The notes under the pieces were generated by a model, which saw nothing but the letters and a program-made list of their open reading frames with translations, searched no databases and had not been told where the DNA came from. Below, piece after piece: positions 1-9,923 of a stretch of DNA of 64,000 nt. Origin of the DNA: Pseudomonas sp. St316. Lineage in GTDB: Bacteria; Pseudomonadota; Gammaproteobacteria; Pseudomonadales; Pseudomonadaceae. The stretch's first letter is position 1. The number at the start of each line of letters is the position of its first letter. Both the position numbers and the translations under genes were made by a program. The stretch covers positions 3,968,001 to 4,032,000 of the forward strand of contig NZ_AP021901.1 of assembly GCF_018325905.1 (NCBI RefSeq), read 5' to 3'.

Positions 1-134
1 ATGCCAATGGGAAAGCCGCCGGCGATGACGCTCAAGGGGCTCGCCGCCGAAATCACAAAGAAGATGATGAAACCGACACCCAAGGCGCCGCGCTTCAACT
101 CCGTCGAGCTGCTGATCGGGAAAGATACGCTCAT
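1..134 (-). CDS. APC-type amino acid permease, N-terminal fragment (cut by window start)
   Basis: Only the first 44 codons are in the window; the gene continues to the left. The reverse-strand reading begins MSVSFPISSS, continues with ELKRGALGVGFIIFFVISAA and then a proline/glycine-rich turn (SPLSVIAGGFP). This is the usual start of APC-superfamily amino acid permeases: a short cytoplasmic head, then the unwound first membrane helix carrying the substrate-binding glycines. The start codon is supported by an AAGG ribosome site about 8 bases upstream. The family is inferred from this head alone, so the substrate cannot be named. Confidence 0.65.
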   Translation of the reverse strand, partial: MSVSFPISSSTELKRGALGVGFIIFFVISAASPLSVIAGGFPIG

Positions 135-330
135 TGTTCTTGACCTTATTGTATGAGGCAGTTGTTGCTGGATCGCAGACGCCCAGCTTCGCCGACTTCC
201 AAATGCTTATTGTTCTGCTTGCACGCTGGATTCGATGCTAGGCCCTTGCCAAAACCCTTCGCTATCCCAAAACGGCAGCATCCCAAGCTGCGCCCCAAAA
301 CAGGTCAGCCCCATCAAAGCCAAGGACATT

Positions 331-468
331 CCTGTGGCGAGGGGATTTATCCCCGCTGGGGCGCGAAGCGGCCCTAAATGCAGCCAACCCGGCGTATCAG
401 ACAGATTGAGTTGACTGCTTAGGGTGCCGCTGCGCAGCCCAGCGGGGATAAATCCCCTCGCCACAGGG
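331..468. repeat. Inverted pair of REP elements (REPIN-like)
   Basis: Two copies of a REP palindrome face each other at 331-376 and 421-468. Each carries CCTGTGGCGAGGGGAT followed by TTATCCCCGCTGGG, one on each strand, with about 45 bases between them. Facing pairs of this kind are typical intergenic repeats in fluorescent pseudomonads. They fill most of the gap between the permease start and the chemoreceptor gene. Confidence 0.85.
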
Positions 469-632
469 ACGTCGTCGCCCTAAGCGAACCGCATTGGCCC
501 AATGTCGGCGCACAACGGCTGCCGATTCGGGATAACGCGAAGGCGCTTGCTGCCGCAAGATAAGCTCGCCCACCGCTTAGACAGTGCTGGGCCCAAAACA
601 ATAAAAGCCCCTAAGCGCAGGAAAATCTCAGC

Positions 633-2684
633 ATGTTCTTCGCTCGTCTCTCTATCCAATGGCGGATCACGCTCCTGAGTGGGCTGTGCCTGCTGGCCGT
701 CGTCGGGGCATTGACCGGCGCCTCTCTGTATCAGAACCAGCAAGGCGCAACACTGCTCAAGCAGCAAAGCAGTCAACTGCTGGGGCGCTCAGCCCTGGAA
801 GGTTTGCAGGCACAGGGCCTGGCCCATGGTCAGCGGGTGGAACGCTTTTTCAGCGAAACGGCGATCTATGGGGAAGGTTTCGCCCAACAGGTTCTGCAAC
901 TGCGCGCCCAGGCGTGGAACGGGCGACTGACGCCCGGGCAACTGCGCCGGGACCTGATCGCCGCGACCCGCCAAGCCCTTCAGAACCGGGAAAAAGTCCT
1001 CGGTTTCTACGTGGTGCTGCTTCCCGACGCGCTGGTCGGTGAAGATGCCGGTTTCACGGGCCAACGTGATCTGGCCAGCAATGAAAAAGGTCGCTTTGCC
1101 CTGTACTGGTCGCAAAGCCAACCCGGTCATTTGGTGCAAGAGGTGCTCAGCGAAGCCCAGATCAGCGCCAACACGGCGCCGCCGGGCAGCGAGCCGGCCA
1201 ACGCCTGGTACGTCTGCCCGCAGATACTGGGGCGCACCTGCGTGACAGAGCCCTACGCGATCGAGGTCGAAGGCCAGAAGACGTTGATGAGCAGCCTCTC
1301 CATACCGTTACTGGACCAGGGCAAAGTCATCGGCGTGGTGGGCATGGACATCAGCCTCGATACCCTTCAGCAACTTGCCGCCAGCCTTGCCAACGACCTG
1401 TATCCCGGTCACAGCGAGATCAACATTCTTTCTCCGTCAGGGCAAGTGGCCGGCCATAGCGGCACGGTTGACGGCATCTCCATCGACGTTCGGCAAGCCG
1501 TGCAAACCGTTCCCGCCAATACCCCCTGGCAATTGCAGATACGCGTGCCTGAGTCGCTTGTGCAAGCGCCGGCCCTGCAAATGCAGGCCCAGTTGGACGA
1601 CAAGCGTCGCCAGGCCAATTGGCTCAACCTCAGCCTGGGCTTGCTCGCCAGTTGCCTGGGCTTATTGCTTGTCTGGCTGACGGCCTACGGCGTCACACGA
1701 CCCTTGCTAAGGGTGGCGCGCATGCTCGACGCCATTGTCGAGGGCGACGGTGACCTCACCCAGCGCCTGCCCAACGACCGCCAGGATGAATTGGGCCAAC
1801 TGGCGAAGGGCTTCAACCGCTTCCTCGATAAATTGCAGCCCATCATCCGCGATATCCAGCAAGCGTCCCTGGACACCCGCGACACCGCCGATACATCGGC
1901 GCAGGTGGCCCGGGAAGTCAGCGCCGGCATGCACACGCAGTACCGGGAAGTCGAGCTGGCCGCGACCGCCCTGGATGAAATGAGCACCAACGCCCAGGAA
2001 GTGGCCCGTCACTCCCACCAGGCAGCCGATGCCGCCACCGCCGCCGAAAACGCCAGCCGATCAGGACGTGAATTGTTCGCCTACGCGGTCACCAGCATCG
2101 ACAGCCTGGACCGGCGCCTGGAGACGACGCTTGAGCAAGTGCAGGCCCTGGCCGGCAACAGTCAACACATCGGCCAGGTGCTGGACGTGATCTGCGCCAT
2201 TGCCCAACAGACCAACCTACTGGCCTTGAATGCCGCCATCGAAGCCGCCAGGGCGGGTGAACAGGGACGCGGCTTCGCCGTCGTGGCTGACGAAGTTCGC
2301 CATTTGGCCAGCAACACCCAGAACTCGGTCGAGCAGATACGCACGGTGATCGAGGCGTTACAACAGTTGAGCCAGGAGGTCGTGCACAGCACCCAATTGA
2401 GCCGCGAGCAAGCCAGGGACAGCGTCGTTCAAGTCGAAAAGACCCAGACGGCGATGCAACACATCAGCGACGCCGTGGAAGTGATCGAGCACATGAACCG
2501 GCAGATCGCCAGCGCGGCCCTGGAGCAAAGCGCTGTGGTGGAAGACATCAGCCATCGCGTCAGTGACATTCGAGGGATCAGCGAGACCTTGACCGATCAC
2601 ATGCAGGGCGCGTCCCAGGCCAGCCGCTCACTGTACGACATGGCGAACCATCAGCAGCAGTTGGTGGGTCACTTTCGGACTTAA
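633..2684 (+). CDS. Methyl-accepting chemotaxis protein with dCache sensor domain
   Basis: This 683-residue chemoreceptor has a membrane helix near residues 10-31, a large periplasmic region to about 335 and a second helix near 335-355. A HAMP domain follows (with [13 protein letters not shown]), then the methyl-accepting signalling domain. The hairpin tip ([20 protein letters not shown]) is intact, so it should couple to CheA/CheW. The periplasmic part looks like a double-Cache domain: it has an NAWYVCP segment, TEPYAIE, and the GVVGMDISL strand whose aspartate often contacts ligand amines in amino-acid sensors. The ligand is not known. No C-terminal pentapeptide for CheR/CheB tethering is present. 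An AGGAAA ribosome site precedes the ATG. Confidence 0.9.
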   Translation: MFFARLSIQWRITLLSGLCLLAVVGALTGASLYQNQQGATLLKQQSSQLLGRSALEGLQAQGLAHGQRVERFFSETAIYGEGFAQQVLQLRAQAWNGRLTPGQLRRDLIAATRQALQNREKVLGFYVVLLPDALVGEDAGFTGQRDLASNEKGRFALYWSQSQPGHLVQEVLSEAQISANTAPPGSEPANAWYVCPQILGRTCVTEPYAIEVEGQKTLMSSLSIPLLDQGKVIGVVGMDISLDTLQQLAASLANDLYPGHSEINILSPSGQVAGHSGTVDGISIDVRQAVQTVPANTPWQLQIRVPESLVQAPALQMQAQLDDKRRQANWLNLSLGLLASCLGLLLVWLTAYGVTRPLLRVARMLDAIVEGDGDLTQRLPNDRQDELGQLAKGFNRFLDKLQPIIRDIQQASLDTRDTADTSAQVAREVSAGMHTQYREVELAATALDEMSTNAQEVARHSHQAADAATAAENASRSGRELFAYAVTSIDSLDRRLETTLEQVQALAGNSQHIGQVLDVICAIAQQTNLLALNAAIEAARAGEQGRGFAVVADEVRHLASNTQNSVEQIRTVIEALQQLSQEVVHSTQLSREQARDSVVQVEKTQTAMQHISDAVEVIEHMNRQIASAALEQSAVVEDISHRVSDIRGISETLTDHMQGASQASRSLYDMANHQQQLVGHFRT

Positions 2685-2779
2685 GGGGCATTACACAATT
2701 TCACAGAGCGCCTACAAAGCTTCACCCCTGTCATTGGCTTCGATACCTACCATGGGCGGCTCAATATTGGGGAAGCACC

Positions 2780-3949
2780 ATGTCCAAGATTTCTTTCGTC
2801 ACACGGGGCCTGTTGGTCGGGGCACTGCTGCTCAGTGGCTGTGATAGCGCCTCGACTCCAGAAGCATCCGCCCCGCTGGCAAGCGTGCGTGTCGAAACCG
2901 TTCAGGCCCGGCCACTGTCGATCAGCAACGAGCTCAGTGGCCGGATCGCCGCACCGCGGGTGGCCGAAGTCCGGGCGCGGGTGGCCGGTGTGGTCTTGCA
3001 GCAGGTGTTTCGTGAAGGCCGCGACGTCAAACAGGGTGAGGTGCTGTTTCGCATCGATCCGGCACCGTTCAAGGCCGACCTGGACAGTGCCGAGGCGGCG
3101 TTGCGCAAGGCCGAGGCCAATGCGTTCCAGGCCCGCTTGCAGGCACAACGTTACGCCCAGTTGATCGATGACAAGGCGATCAGTGGCCAGGATTACGACA
3201 ACGCCCGGGCCAGCGTGCGCCAGACCGCAGCCGACGTCGCTGCCAGCAAGGCCGCGGTGGAACGAGCGAAGCTGAACCTGGGGTACGCCACGGTGACCGC
3301 GCCGATTTCCGGACGCATCGGTCGCGCCTTGGTGACGGAAGGTGCCTTGGTCGGGCAGAACGAAAGCACGCCGCTGGCTTTGATCCAGCAACTGGACCCG
3401 ATTCACGCCGACCTCGTGCAATCGACCCGTGAACTCAACGACCTGCGCCGCGCCTTTCGCGCAGGGCTTTTGCAAGCGGTCGGCCAGGGCCAGGCCAAGG
3501 CCACATTGATTCAGGACGATGGCAGCCCCTATCCGCTGCCCGGCAAATTGCTGTTCACCGACCTCAGCGTCGACCCGAGTACCGGCCAGATCACCCTGCG
3601 CAGCGAATTCCCCAACCCCGACCTGGACCTGCTGCCCGGCAGCTTCGTTCGCGTGCGCCTGGAACAGGCGGTCAACAGCCAGGGCATTACCGTGCCGCAA
3701 CGGGCCATCCTGCGCGACAGTGCCGGGATCGCCCAGGTGTTGCTGCTGGACGCCGAGCAGAAAGTCAGCCAGCAACCGGTGCAACTGGGCGCCGCGCAAA
3801 ACGATCGCTGGGTCGTCACGCACGGTTTGAAACCTGGCGAGCGCATCGTCATCGAAGGCCTGCAACACGCCCGCCCCGGTGACCAGGTCCAGATCGATGA
3901 CACCCCACTTCCCCTCGCCCAGGTTCCCGGGCCACAGGCAGGACATTAA
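2780..3949 (+). CDS. RND efflux periplasmic adaptor lipoprotein (MexA/MexX family)
   Basis: This 389-residue membrane-fusion protein should link an inner-membrane RND pump to an outer-membrane channel. The N-terminus is a lipoprotein signal ending LLLSGC, so the mature protein starts at a lipidated cysteine near residue 21. Next come the lipoyl half-motif (VRARVAGVVLQQVFREG), an alpha-hairpin around residues 95-165, the second lipoyl half (LGYATVTAPISGRIG) and beta-barrel and membrane-proximal domains. The stop is 3 bases before the pump gene, so the two are co-transcribed. The length fits the family. No adjacent TetR-type repressor was seen. Confidence 0.93.
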   Translation: MSKISFVTRGLLVGALLLSGCDSASTPEASAPLASVRVETVQARPLSISNELSGRIAAPRVAEVRARVAGVVLQQVFREGRDVKQGEVLFRIDPAPFKADLDSAEAALRKAEANAFQARLQAQRYAQLIDDKAISGQDYDNARASVRQTAADVAASKAAVERAKLNLGYATVTAPISGRIGRALVTEGALVGQNESTPLALIQQLDPIHADLVQSTRELNDLRRAFRAGLLQAVGQGQAKATLIQDDGSPYPLPGKLLFTDLSVDPSTGQITLRSEFPNPDLDLLPGSFVRVRLEQAVNSQGITVPQRAILRDSAGIAQVLLLDAEQKVSQQPVQLGAAQNDRWVVTHGLKPGERIVIEGLQHARPGDQVQIDDTPLPLAQVPGPQAGH

Positions 3950-3952
3950 GCC

Positions 3953-6900
3953 ATGCCGCAATTCTTCATCGACCGTCCGGTATTCGCTTGGGTCGTCGCG
4001 CTGTTCATTCTGTTGGCCGGTATCTTGGCCATTCCACAACTGCCGATAGCGCAGTACCCGGTGGTGGCCCCGCCCCAAATCGAGGTTTCCACCGTCTATC
4101 CAGGTGCTTCGGCGCAAACCGTGGACGAAAGCGTGGTCAGCCTGATCGAGGAGGAGCTCAACGGCACCGACAACCTGCTGTATTTCGAGTCCCAGAGCAG
4201 CCTGGGCAGCGCCACCATCACCGCGACCTTCCAACCCGGCACGAACCCGGAACTGGCTCAGGTCGACGTGCAGAACCGCCTCAAGGCCGTGGAGTCGCGC
4301 CTGCCGCAAGCGGTGACGCAGCAAGGCTTGCAAGTGGAGAAAGTTTCCGCCGGCTTCCTGTTGCTGATCACCCTCACCTCCAGCGACGGCAAGCTCGACG
4401 ACGTGGCCCTCAGTGACTACCTGGCGCGCAACGTGATGAACGAGATCAAGCGCCTGGACGGTGTCGGCAAGGCCCAGTTGTACGGGGCCGAGCGAGCCAT
4501 GCGAATCTGGATCGACCCGCAGAAACTCGTCGGTTTCAACCTGACCCCGGCCGACGTCAATGCCGCCATCGTGGCGCAGAACGCCCAGGTGTCGGCCGGC
4601 AGCCTGGGCGATTTGCCGAGCCGCAGCACCCAGGAAATTACCGCGACCATCGTCGTCAAAGGCCAGCTCAACACGCCGCAGGAGTTCGCCGACATTGTGC
4701 TCAAGGCCAACCCCGATGGCTCGACGGTGCGCATTGCCGACGTGGCACGGGTGGAAATCGGCAGCCAGGAGTATCAGTTTTCCACGCGCCTGAACGGCAA
4801 GCCATCCACCGCAGTGGGCGTGCAACTGTCACCGGGCGCCAATGCCTTGAACACCGCGACCCTGGTGCGGAACAAGATGGACGAGCTGTCGCGCTACTTC
4901 CCGGCCGGTGTGGAATACAAGATTCCCTACGACACCTCGCCGTTCGTCAAGGTCTCGATCACCAAGGTGATCTACACCCTCGGCGAGGCGATGTTGCTGG
5001 TGTTCGCAGTGATGTTCCTGTTCCTGCAGAACATCCGCTACACCTTGATCCCGACATTGGTGGTGCCGGTGGCGCTGATGGGCACCTTCGCCACGATGCT
5101 CGCGCTGGGGTTCTCGATCAACGTGCTGACCATGTTCGGCATGGTGCTGGCCATCGGCATCCTGGTGGACGATGCCATCGTGGTGGTGGAGAACGTCGAG
5201 CGGATCATGGCCCAGGAAGGGTTGTCGCCCAAAGAGGCCACGCGCAAGGCCATGGGGCAGATCACCGGGGCAATCATCGGCATCACCCTGGTGCTGGTGG
5301 CGGTGTTCATTCCGATGGCGTTCATGCAGGGCTCGGTGGGGGTGATTTACCAGCAGTTCTCGCTGTCGATGGCGACCTCAATCCTGTTCTCGGCGTTTCT
5401 CGCCCTGACCTTGACCCCGGCGCTTTGTGCGACCTTGCTGAAACCTGTCGCCAAAGGTGATCACCACGCCAAGACCGGTTTCTTCGGCATGTTCAACCGT
5501 GGCTTCGACCGATTCGGCGAGCGCTATCAAGGTTGGGTGGCCTATGCGCTGAAACGCAGCGGTCGCTATCTGCTGATCTACGGCGTGTTGCTGGTGGGCA
5601 TGGGCCTGCTGTTCAGTCGCCTGCCCTCCTCGTTCCTGCCGGTGGAAGACCAGGGCTACACCATCACCGACATCCAGCTGCCACCGGGTGCCAGCAAAAA
5701 CCGGACGGTGCAAGTGGTGGAGCAGATCGAAGCCCACAACGCCGGCGAACCGGGGGTCGGCGACAGCACGATCATTCTCGGTTTCAGCTTTTCCGGCAGC
5801 GGGCAGAACGCGGCCCTGGCCTTCACCACCCTCAAGGACTGGTCGCAACGCGGCGCCGATGATTCGGCGGCGTCCATCGCCGACCGCGCCAACCTGGCGC
5901 TGAGCCAGATCAAGGACGCCATGGCGTTCTCGGTGCTACCGCCGCCGGTGGACGGCCTGGGCACTTCCAGCGGTTTCGAGTTCCGTTTGCAAGACCGTGG
6001 TGGACTCGGCCATGCCACCTTGATGCAGGCCCGCAGCGAATTGCTCGCCGCCGCCGACAAAAGCCCAATGCTGATGAATGTCCGTGAAAGCGCCCTGGCG
6101 GAGGCGCCGCAGGTGCAATTGGAGGTCGACCGCAAGCAGGCCAATGCCCTGGGCATTTCCTTTGCCGACGTCGGCAGTGTGTTGTCCACGGCGGTGGGCT
6201 CGACCTACATCAACGACTTCCCCAACCAGGGGCGCATGCAACGGGTGGTGGTCCAGGCCGAAGGCGACCAGCGCAGCCAGGTCGAAGACTTGCTGAAGAT
6301 TCATGTGCGCAACAACAGCGGGAAGATGGTCCCGTTGTCGGCATTCGTCCAGGCCCGTTGGACCCAGGGGCCGGCGCAATTGAGCCGCTACAACGGTTAT
6401 CCGGCGGTGAGCATTTCCGGTGAACCGGCACCGGGCTACAGCACCGGACAAGCCATGGCCGAAATCGAACGGCTGGTGGCCCTGGGGCCAACGGGCCTGG
6501 GCCAGGAATGGACCGGGTTGTCCTTGCAGGAACGCTTGTCCGGCAGCCAGGCACCCATTCTGTTGGGCCTGTCGCTGCTGGTGGTGTTCCTGTGCCTGGC
6601 GGCGCTGTACGAGAGCTGGTCGATCCCGACCTCGGTGCTACTGGTGGTGCCGCTGGGTGTGCTCGGCGCCGTATTGGCCGTGTCGTTGCGCGGCATGCCT
6701 AACGATGTGTTCTTCAAGATCGGGCTGATCACCATCATCGGGCTGTCGGCGAAAAACGCGATCCTGATCATCGAGTTCGCCAAGAGCCTGTACGACGAAG
6801 GCCACGACCTGATCGACGCAACGCTTGAGGCTGCACGCCTGCGCTTGCGGCCGATCATCATGACCTCGCTGGCGTTCATCCTTGGCGTCGTACCGCTGGC

Positions 6901-7048
6901 GATTGCCACCGGGGCCAGCTCGGCGAGCCAGCAGGCCATCGGTACCGGAGTGATCGGCGGGATGATCACTGCCACGCTGGCGGTGGTGTTCGTCCCGGTG
7001 TTTTTCGTGGTGGTGATGGCGCGCGTCAGGCGTGGCAAACCCGATTGA
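3953..7048 (+). CDS. RND multidrug efflux pump, inner-membrane subunit (HAE1 family)
   Basis: This is a proton-driven drug exporter of 1031 residues, a normal length for MexB/MexD/MexY-type pumps. It starts with the classic MPQFFIDRPVFAWVVALFI helix. The proton-relay residues are present: the adjacent aspartates in GILVDDAIVVVEN (TM4) and the lysine in GLSAKNAILIIEFAK (TM10). Both large periplasmic loops are complete. The gene follows its adaptor after 3 bases. No outer-membrane channel gene follows, so it may borrow an OprM-like channel encoded elsewhere, as MexXY does in P. aeruginosa. Drug range cannot be read from the sequence. Confidence 0.95.
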   Translation: MPQFFIDRPVFAWVVALFILLAGILAIPQLPIAQYPVVAPPQIEVSTVYPGASAQTVDESVVSLIEEELNGTDNLLYFESQSSLGSATITATFQPGTNPELAQVDVQNRLKAVESRLPQAVTQQGLQVEKVSAGFLLLITLTSSDGKLDDVALSDYLARNVMNEIKRLDGVGKAQLYGAERAMRIWIDPQKLVGFNLTPADVNAAIVAQNAQVSAGSLGDLPSRSTQEITATIVVKGQLNTPQEFADIVLKANPDGSTVRIADVARVEIGSQEYQFSTRLNGKPSTAVGVQLSPGANALNTATLVRNKMDELSRYFPAGVEYKIPYDTSPFVKVSITKVIYTLGEAMLLVFAVMFLFLQNIRYTLIPTLVVPVALMGTFATMLALGFSINVLTMFGMVLAIGILVDDAIVVVENVERIMAQEGLSPKEATRKAMGQITGAIIGITLVLVAVFIPMAFMQGSVGVIYQQFSLSMATSILFSAFLALTLTPALCATLLKPVAKGDHHAKTGFFGMFNRGFDRFGERYQGWVAYALKRSGRYLLIYGVLLVGMGLLFSRLPSSFLPVEDQGYTITDIQLPPGASKNRTVQVVEQIEAHNAGEPGVGDSTIILGFSFSGSGQNAALAFTTLKDWSQRGADDSAASIADRANLALSQIKDAMAFSVLPPPVDGLGTSSGFEFRLQDRGGLGHATLMQARSELLAAADKSPMLMNVRESALAEAPQVQLEVDRKQANALGISFADVGSVLSTAVGSTYINDFPNQGRMQRVVVQAEGDQRSQVEDLLKIHVRNNSGKMVPLSAFVQARWTQGPAQLSRYNGYPAVSISGEPAPGYSTGQAMAEIERLVALGPTGLGQEWTGLSLQERLSGSQAPILLGLSLLVVFLCLAALYESWSIPTSVLLVVPLGVLGAVLAVSLRGMPNDVFFKIGLITIIGLSAKNAILIIEFAKSLYDEGHDLIDATLEAARLRLRPIIMTSLAFILGVVPLAIATGASSASQQAIGTGVIGGMITATLAVVFVPVFFVVVMARVRRGKPD

Positions 7049-7227
7049 GGGTCAGTGCTACTTGCGCTTGAAGGCTTCCCGGCGGGCAGTGCGCTCGTCG
7101 CGCAAGCGCTCGCCTGATCGATGCCTGCAAGTCCTTGCGTTGAACCGGAACGCCGTAGTTCGGACACACGCTGGCCACGCCCTGGCGCAAACCGCCATCA
7201 GCGTTCTCGCGCCCCGAGATCACCGCG

Positions 7228-8163
7228 TCACGTTGGTGGACGCTCAGCCATGACGGCTGGTCGCCCGGCCTGTGGCCCGACGCCGCCTAGTGCCTTGTCC
7301 ACCAGTCGCTGTACCCAATCGGCGTCCCGGTCGTTGACCACGGCGTAACGGTCCGGCGGCAGGCAAGTCCAGCGATGGGATGCCTCCGCGAGGCGCGTGA
7401 ACTCATCGACGGACATCCAGTACGAAGAGTCCGTCAGCGGCAAAGGTGCACCGTCAAAGCGCTCGCCCAGCGTCACCTGGGTCCCGGGGACAAAGGTAAT
7501 CGCCAATTGTTGCTGGGGCTTCCTCCGCTCGTCGGGCGCAGGCATTCGCCCTACCCGTCCATGGCGGAAGGCGCCGGCAAACTCCTCCCTGAGAACCAGC
7601 CAGTGGCCGGCCGTAGTCATGGCCAGAATCCACTGCGACACGCCAGAGGCTTGCTCGCGCACCAGCGTGTCGTTCTTCCATTGCATGACGCTGTTGCAAT
7701 CAGGGTCAACGTCGTTGGCCCACAGGCTGATACCCGAAATCAGCGTATGACGTTCAAGCTCGACCACCCCTCGATCCTGCATCGATTGCCAGTAGCGCTT
7801 GATCGGATCGCGTGAGTCGCGCAGGTAATTGGACAACGCCCAGCCCGCCACGAAAAGCACAGTTGCCAACACCTGCCAGCCCCAGGATCCGTCGATGATC
7901 CGGTCGATATCCAGGCCCGGGACAAACCATTTCTCGACAAGACCCAAGACAATCACGAACGCCAAGCTCGGCAGCATGAGGCCAATGCTCACCGGCGCCG
8001 CCAGCACCATGACCCAGCTGAAGCGGTGCATGGATGCACGCTCGCGCGCCCACGCCAACTCCTGTGGGAGCATCGGGGATTGCTCGCGAGGGCCGAGGCC
8101 TGGGTCAGGGGTATGCAAGCGGGTGAACCGCGTGACGGCGTCGTCGCTCATGGATGGCGTCAT
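7228..8163 (-). CDS. Membrane protein of unknown function
   Basis: I do not recognise this protein of about 311 residues. After a polar head of about 50 residues it has two membrane helices (one with SWVMVLAAPVSIGLMLP, one with WQVLATVLFVAGWALSNYL). A soluble domain of about 200 residues follows, with the segments VDPDCNSVMQWKNDTL and GVSQWILAMTTAGHWLVLRE. Possible starts are 8163 (MTPSMSDD), 8151 (MSDD) and 8232; none has a clear ribosome site, so 8163 is a compromise. The stretch just downstream (about 7065-7225) has protein-like minus-strand segments (CPNYGVPVQRKDLQ, then ERLRDERTARREAFKRK in another frame), which may be a decayed partner gene. Confidence 0.6.
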   Translation of the reverse strand: MTPSMSDDAVTRFTRLHTPDPGLGPREQSPMLPQELAWARERASMHRFSWVMVLAAPVSIGLMLPSLAFVIVLGLVEKWFVPGLDIDRIIDGSWGWQVLATVLFVAGWALSNYLRDSRDPIKRYWQSMQDRGVVELERHTLISGISLWANDVDPDCNSVMQWKNDTLVREQASGVSQWILAMTTAGHWLVLREEFAGAFRHGRVGRMPAPDERRKPQQQLAITFVPGTQVTLGERFDGAPLPLTDSSYWMSVDEFTRLAEASHRWTCLPPDRYAVVNDRDADWVQRLVDKALGGVGPQAGRPAVMAERPPT

Positions 8164-8260
8164 TCCATTGAAATCAGTCGCGCATCTTCGAGGATTTTTC
8201 GGTGCGTGGACAGTACCCTCAAGACATAACACACTTTCTGAATCCCGGTCACTGGACCAG

Positions 8261-8288
8261 CGCTATCGCGAGCATGCCCGCGATAGCG
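8261..8288. terminator. Perfect 10-bp stem-loop downstream of the hydrolase gene
   Basis: CGCTATCGCG and CGCGATAGCG form a perfect 10-bp stem around an 8-base loop, 15 bases past the stop of the minus-strand hydrolase gene. It resembles the core of the local REP repeats and may end transcription of the operon. There is no T-run, so intrinsic termination is uncertain. Confidence 0.5.
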
Positions 8289-8303
8289 GCAGCGAGTCCA
8301 GTA

Positions 8304-9152
8304 TCAGTCCGCCTGCACCGTGACCTGGCGCTGTTCGCCCAAGCCCTGGATTCCCAGGCGCATGGTCTGGCCTGGCCGCAGGAACACCGGGTTGGGCTTG
8401 ATGCCCAGGCCGACGCCCGGAGGTGTGCCGGTGGAGATCACATCCCCCGGTTGCAGGCTCATGCACCGGCTCAGATAGGCAATCAGCTGCGGCACGCTGA
8501 AGATCAGCGTTCGGGTATTGCCGTTCTGATAGCGGTGTCCGTCGACCTCCAGCCACAGGTCCAGCGTATGCGGGTCGGCAATTTCGTCCCGGGTCACCAG
8601 CCACGGCCCAAGGGGGCCGAAGGTGTCAAAGCCTTTGCCCTTGTCCCAGGTGCCGCCGCGCTCCAGTTGCCACTCGCGCTCGGACACATCGTTGATGATG
8701 CAGTAGCCAGCGACATGCTCCATGGCATTGGCTTCGTCGATGTAGCGCCCGCCTTTACCGATGACCACGCCCAGCTCGACTTCCCAGTCGGTCTTGAGCG
8801 AGCCACGCGGGATCTGGATGTCGTCGTTCGGCCCGCAAATGGCACTGGTCCACTTGTTGAAGATGATCGGCTCTTTCGGCACCTCCATGTTCGACTCGGC
8901 CGCATGGTCGGCGTAGTTCAGGCCGATGCAGATAAATTTGCCGACCTGCCCGACGCAGGCACCGATCCGTGGCTGGCCGGCCACGAGCGGCAGGCTGCGC
9001 GGGTCGAGGGCGGCGAGCGCTGCCAGGCTGTCCGGGCCAAGGACCTGCCCGGCGATGTCCGGCACATGGCCCGAGAGGTCGCGGATCTGATGGTCGGCAT
9101 CCAGCAACCCGGGTTTTTCCGAACCTTTTTCGCCGTAGCGCAATAGTTTCAT
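8304..9152 (-). CDS. Fumarylacetoacetate hydrolase family protein, likely 2,4-diketo-3-deoxy-sugar-acid hydrolase
   Basis: This 282-residue FAH-superfamily enzyme should cleave a C-C bond in a 2,4-diketo acid, giving pyruvate plus a short hydroxy acid. The metal site is intact: the E-x-E pair at residues 124 and 126 (KTDWEVELGVVIG) and aspartate 155 (INDVSERE). The substrate loop KGKGFDTFGPLGPWLV and the C-terminal STGTPPGVGLG are typical of the sugar-acid branch. It is the last gene of a three-gene operon behind an SDR and an MFS transporter. That pairing matches the known 4-dehydrogenase/hydrolase route for 2-keto-3-deoxy-pentonates or -6-deoxyhexonates. The exact sugar is inferred, not shown. 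Confidence 0.85.
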   Translation of the reverse strand: MKLLRYGEKGSEKPGLLDADHQIRDLSGHVPDIAGQVLGPDSLAALAALDPRSLPLVAGQPRIGACVGQVGKFICIGLNYADHAAESNMEVPKEPIIFNKWTSAICGPNDDIQIPRGSLKTDWEVELGVVIGKGGRYIDEANAMEHVAGYCIINDVSEREWQLERGGTWDKGKGFDTFGPLGPWLVTRDEIADPHTLDLWLEVDGHRYQNGNTRTLIFSVPQLIAYLSRCMSLQPGDVISTGTPPGVGLGIKPNPVFLRPGQTMRLGIQGLGEQRQVTVQAD

Positions 9153-9182
9153 GTCGTGCTCCTGCTCAAGTGAAAACTGGGG

Positions 9183-9923
9183 TCAGATGCTCATGCCACC
9201 GTCGATGATGTGAATGGCACCCGTGGTGTAGGCAGACGCATCGCTACCCAGGTACAACGCCAACTGCGCGATTTCTTCAGTGTGGCCGATGCGGCCCATG
9301 GGCTGGCGGTCGAGAAACTGCCGGTAGACCTTCGCCTCATCGACGCCCTGCTGCGCGGCCTGGTCGGAGATGCGCTGGCGCAACGAGGGTGAATCCACGG
9401 TGCCCGGGCAGATCGCGTTGCAGCGGATGCCCTGGCTGACGAAGTCGATGGCGACGGCCTTGGTCAGGCCCACCACCGCGGCCTTGCTGGTGGCATAGGC
9501 AAAGCGATTGGGCACGCCCTTGACGCTGGAGGCCACCGACGACATGTTGATGATCGAACCGCCGCCACGGGCCAGCATGCCCGGCAGGAACGCGCGGATC
9601 ATGCGGTACATGGCCGTGACATTGAGGTCCATCGAACGTGCCCAGGCGACCTCGTCGCAGTCGAGGACGTTGCCGCTGTGCACGAAGCCTGCGCAGTTGA
9701 ACAGCACGTCGAGCCCACCGATGCGTTCGCAGGCGGCGCTGATGGCAGCGGTCGAGGTGACGTCCAAGGGCATCGCGGTGATCCCTTCGATCCCCGCCAG
9801 TGCCTGGATATCGATGTCAGTGGCGAACACCTCGGCCCCGGCCCGGGCGAAGGCAATGGCGCTGGCCAAGCCAATGCACTGCCCCGCTGCCGTCACCAGT
9901 ACGCGCTTGTTTTGTAGGTTCAT
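9183..9923 (-). CDS. SDR oxidoreductase, likely 2-keto-3-deoxy-sugar-acid 4-dehydrogenase
   Basis: This classical short-chain dehydrogenase has 246 residues. It should oxidise the C4 hydroxyl of a 2-keto-3-deoxy acid with NAD, feeding the hydrolase encoded 30 bases downstream. It has the catalytic serine segment (NMSSVASS), YATSK with Tyr and Lys, and the C-terminal GAIHIIDGGMSI. The cofactor loop reads TAAGQCIG, where the usual GQGIG glycine is a cysteine (codon TGC). This could weaken NAD binding or may be tolerated. I chose the ATG at 9923, which overlaps the stop of the upstream MFS gene (ATGA), because MNLQNKRVLVTAAG is the natural start of the fold. Confidence 0.85.
   Translation of the reverse strand: MNLQNKRVLVTAAGQCIGLASAIAFARAGAEVFATDIDIQALAGIEGITAMPLDVTSTAAISAACERIGGLDVLFNCAGFVHSGNVLDCDEVAWARSMDLNVTAMYRMIRAFLPGMLARGGGSIINMSSVASSVKGVPNRFAYATSKAAVVGLTKAVAIDFVSQGIRCNAICPGTVDSPSLRQRISDQAAQQGVDEAKVYRQFLDRQPMGRIGHTEEIAQLALYLGSDASAYTTGAIHIIDGGMSI

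Noticed and set aside
2747..4825. Long minus-strand open frame (692 codons) opposite the RND adaptor and pump genes
   Set aside because: It is antisense to two clear genes; composition is that of a high-G+C shadow frame and no family is seen.
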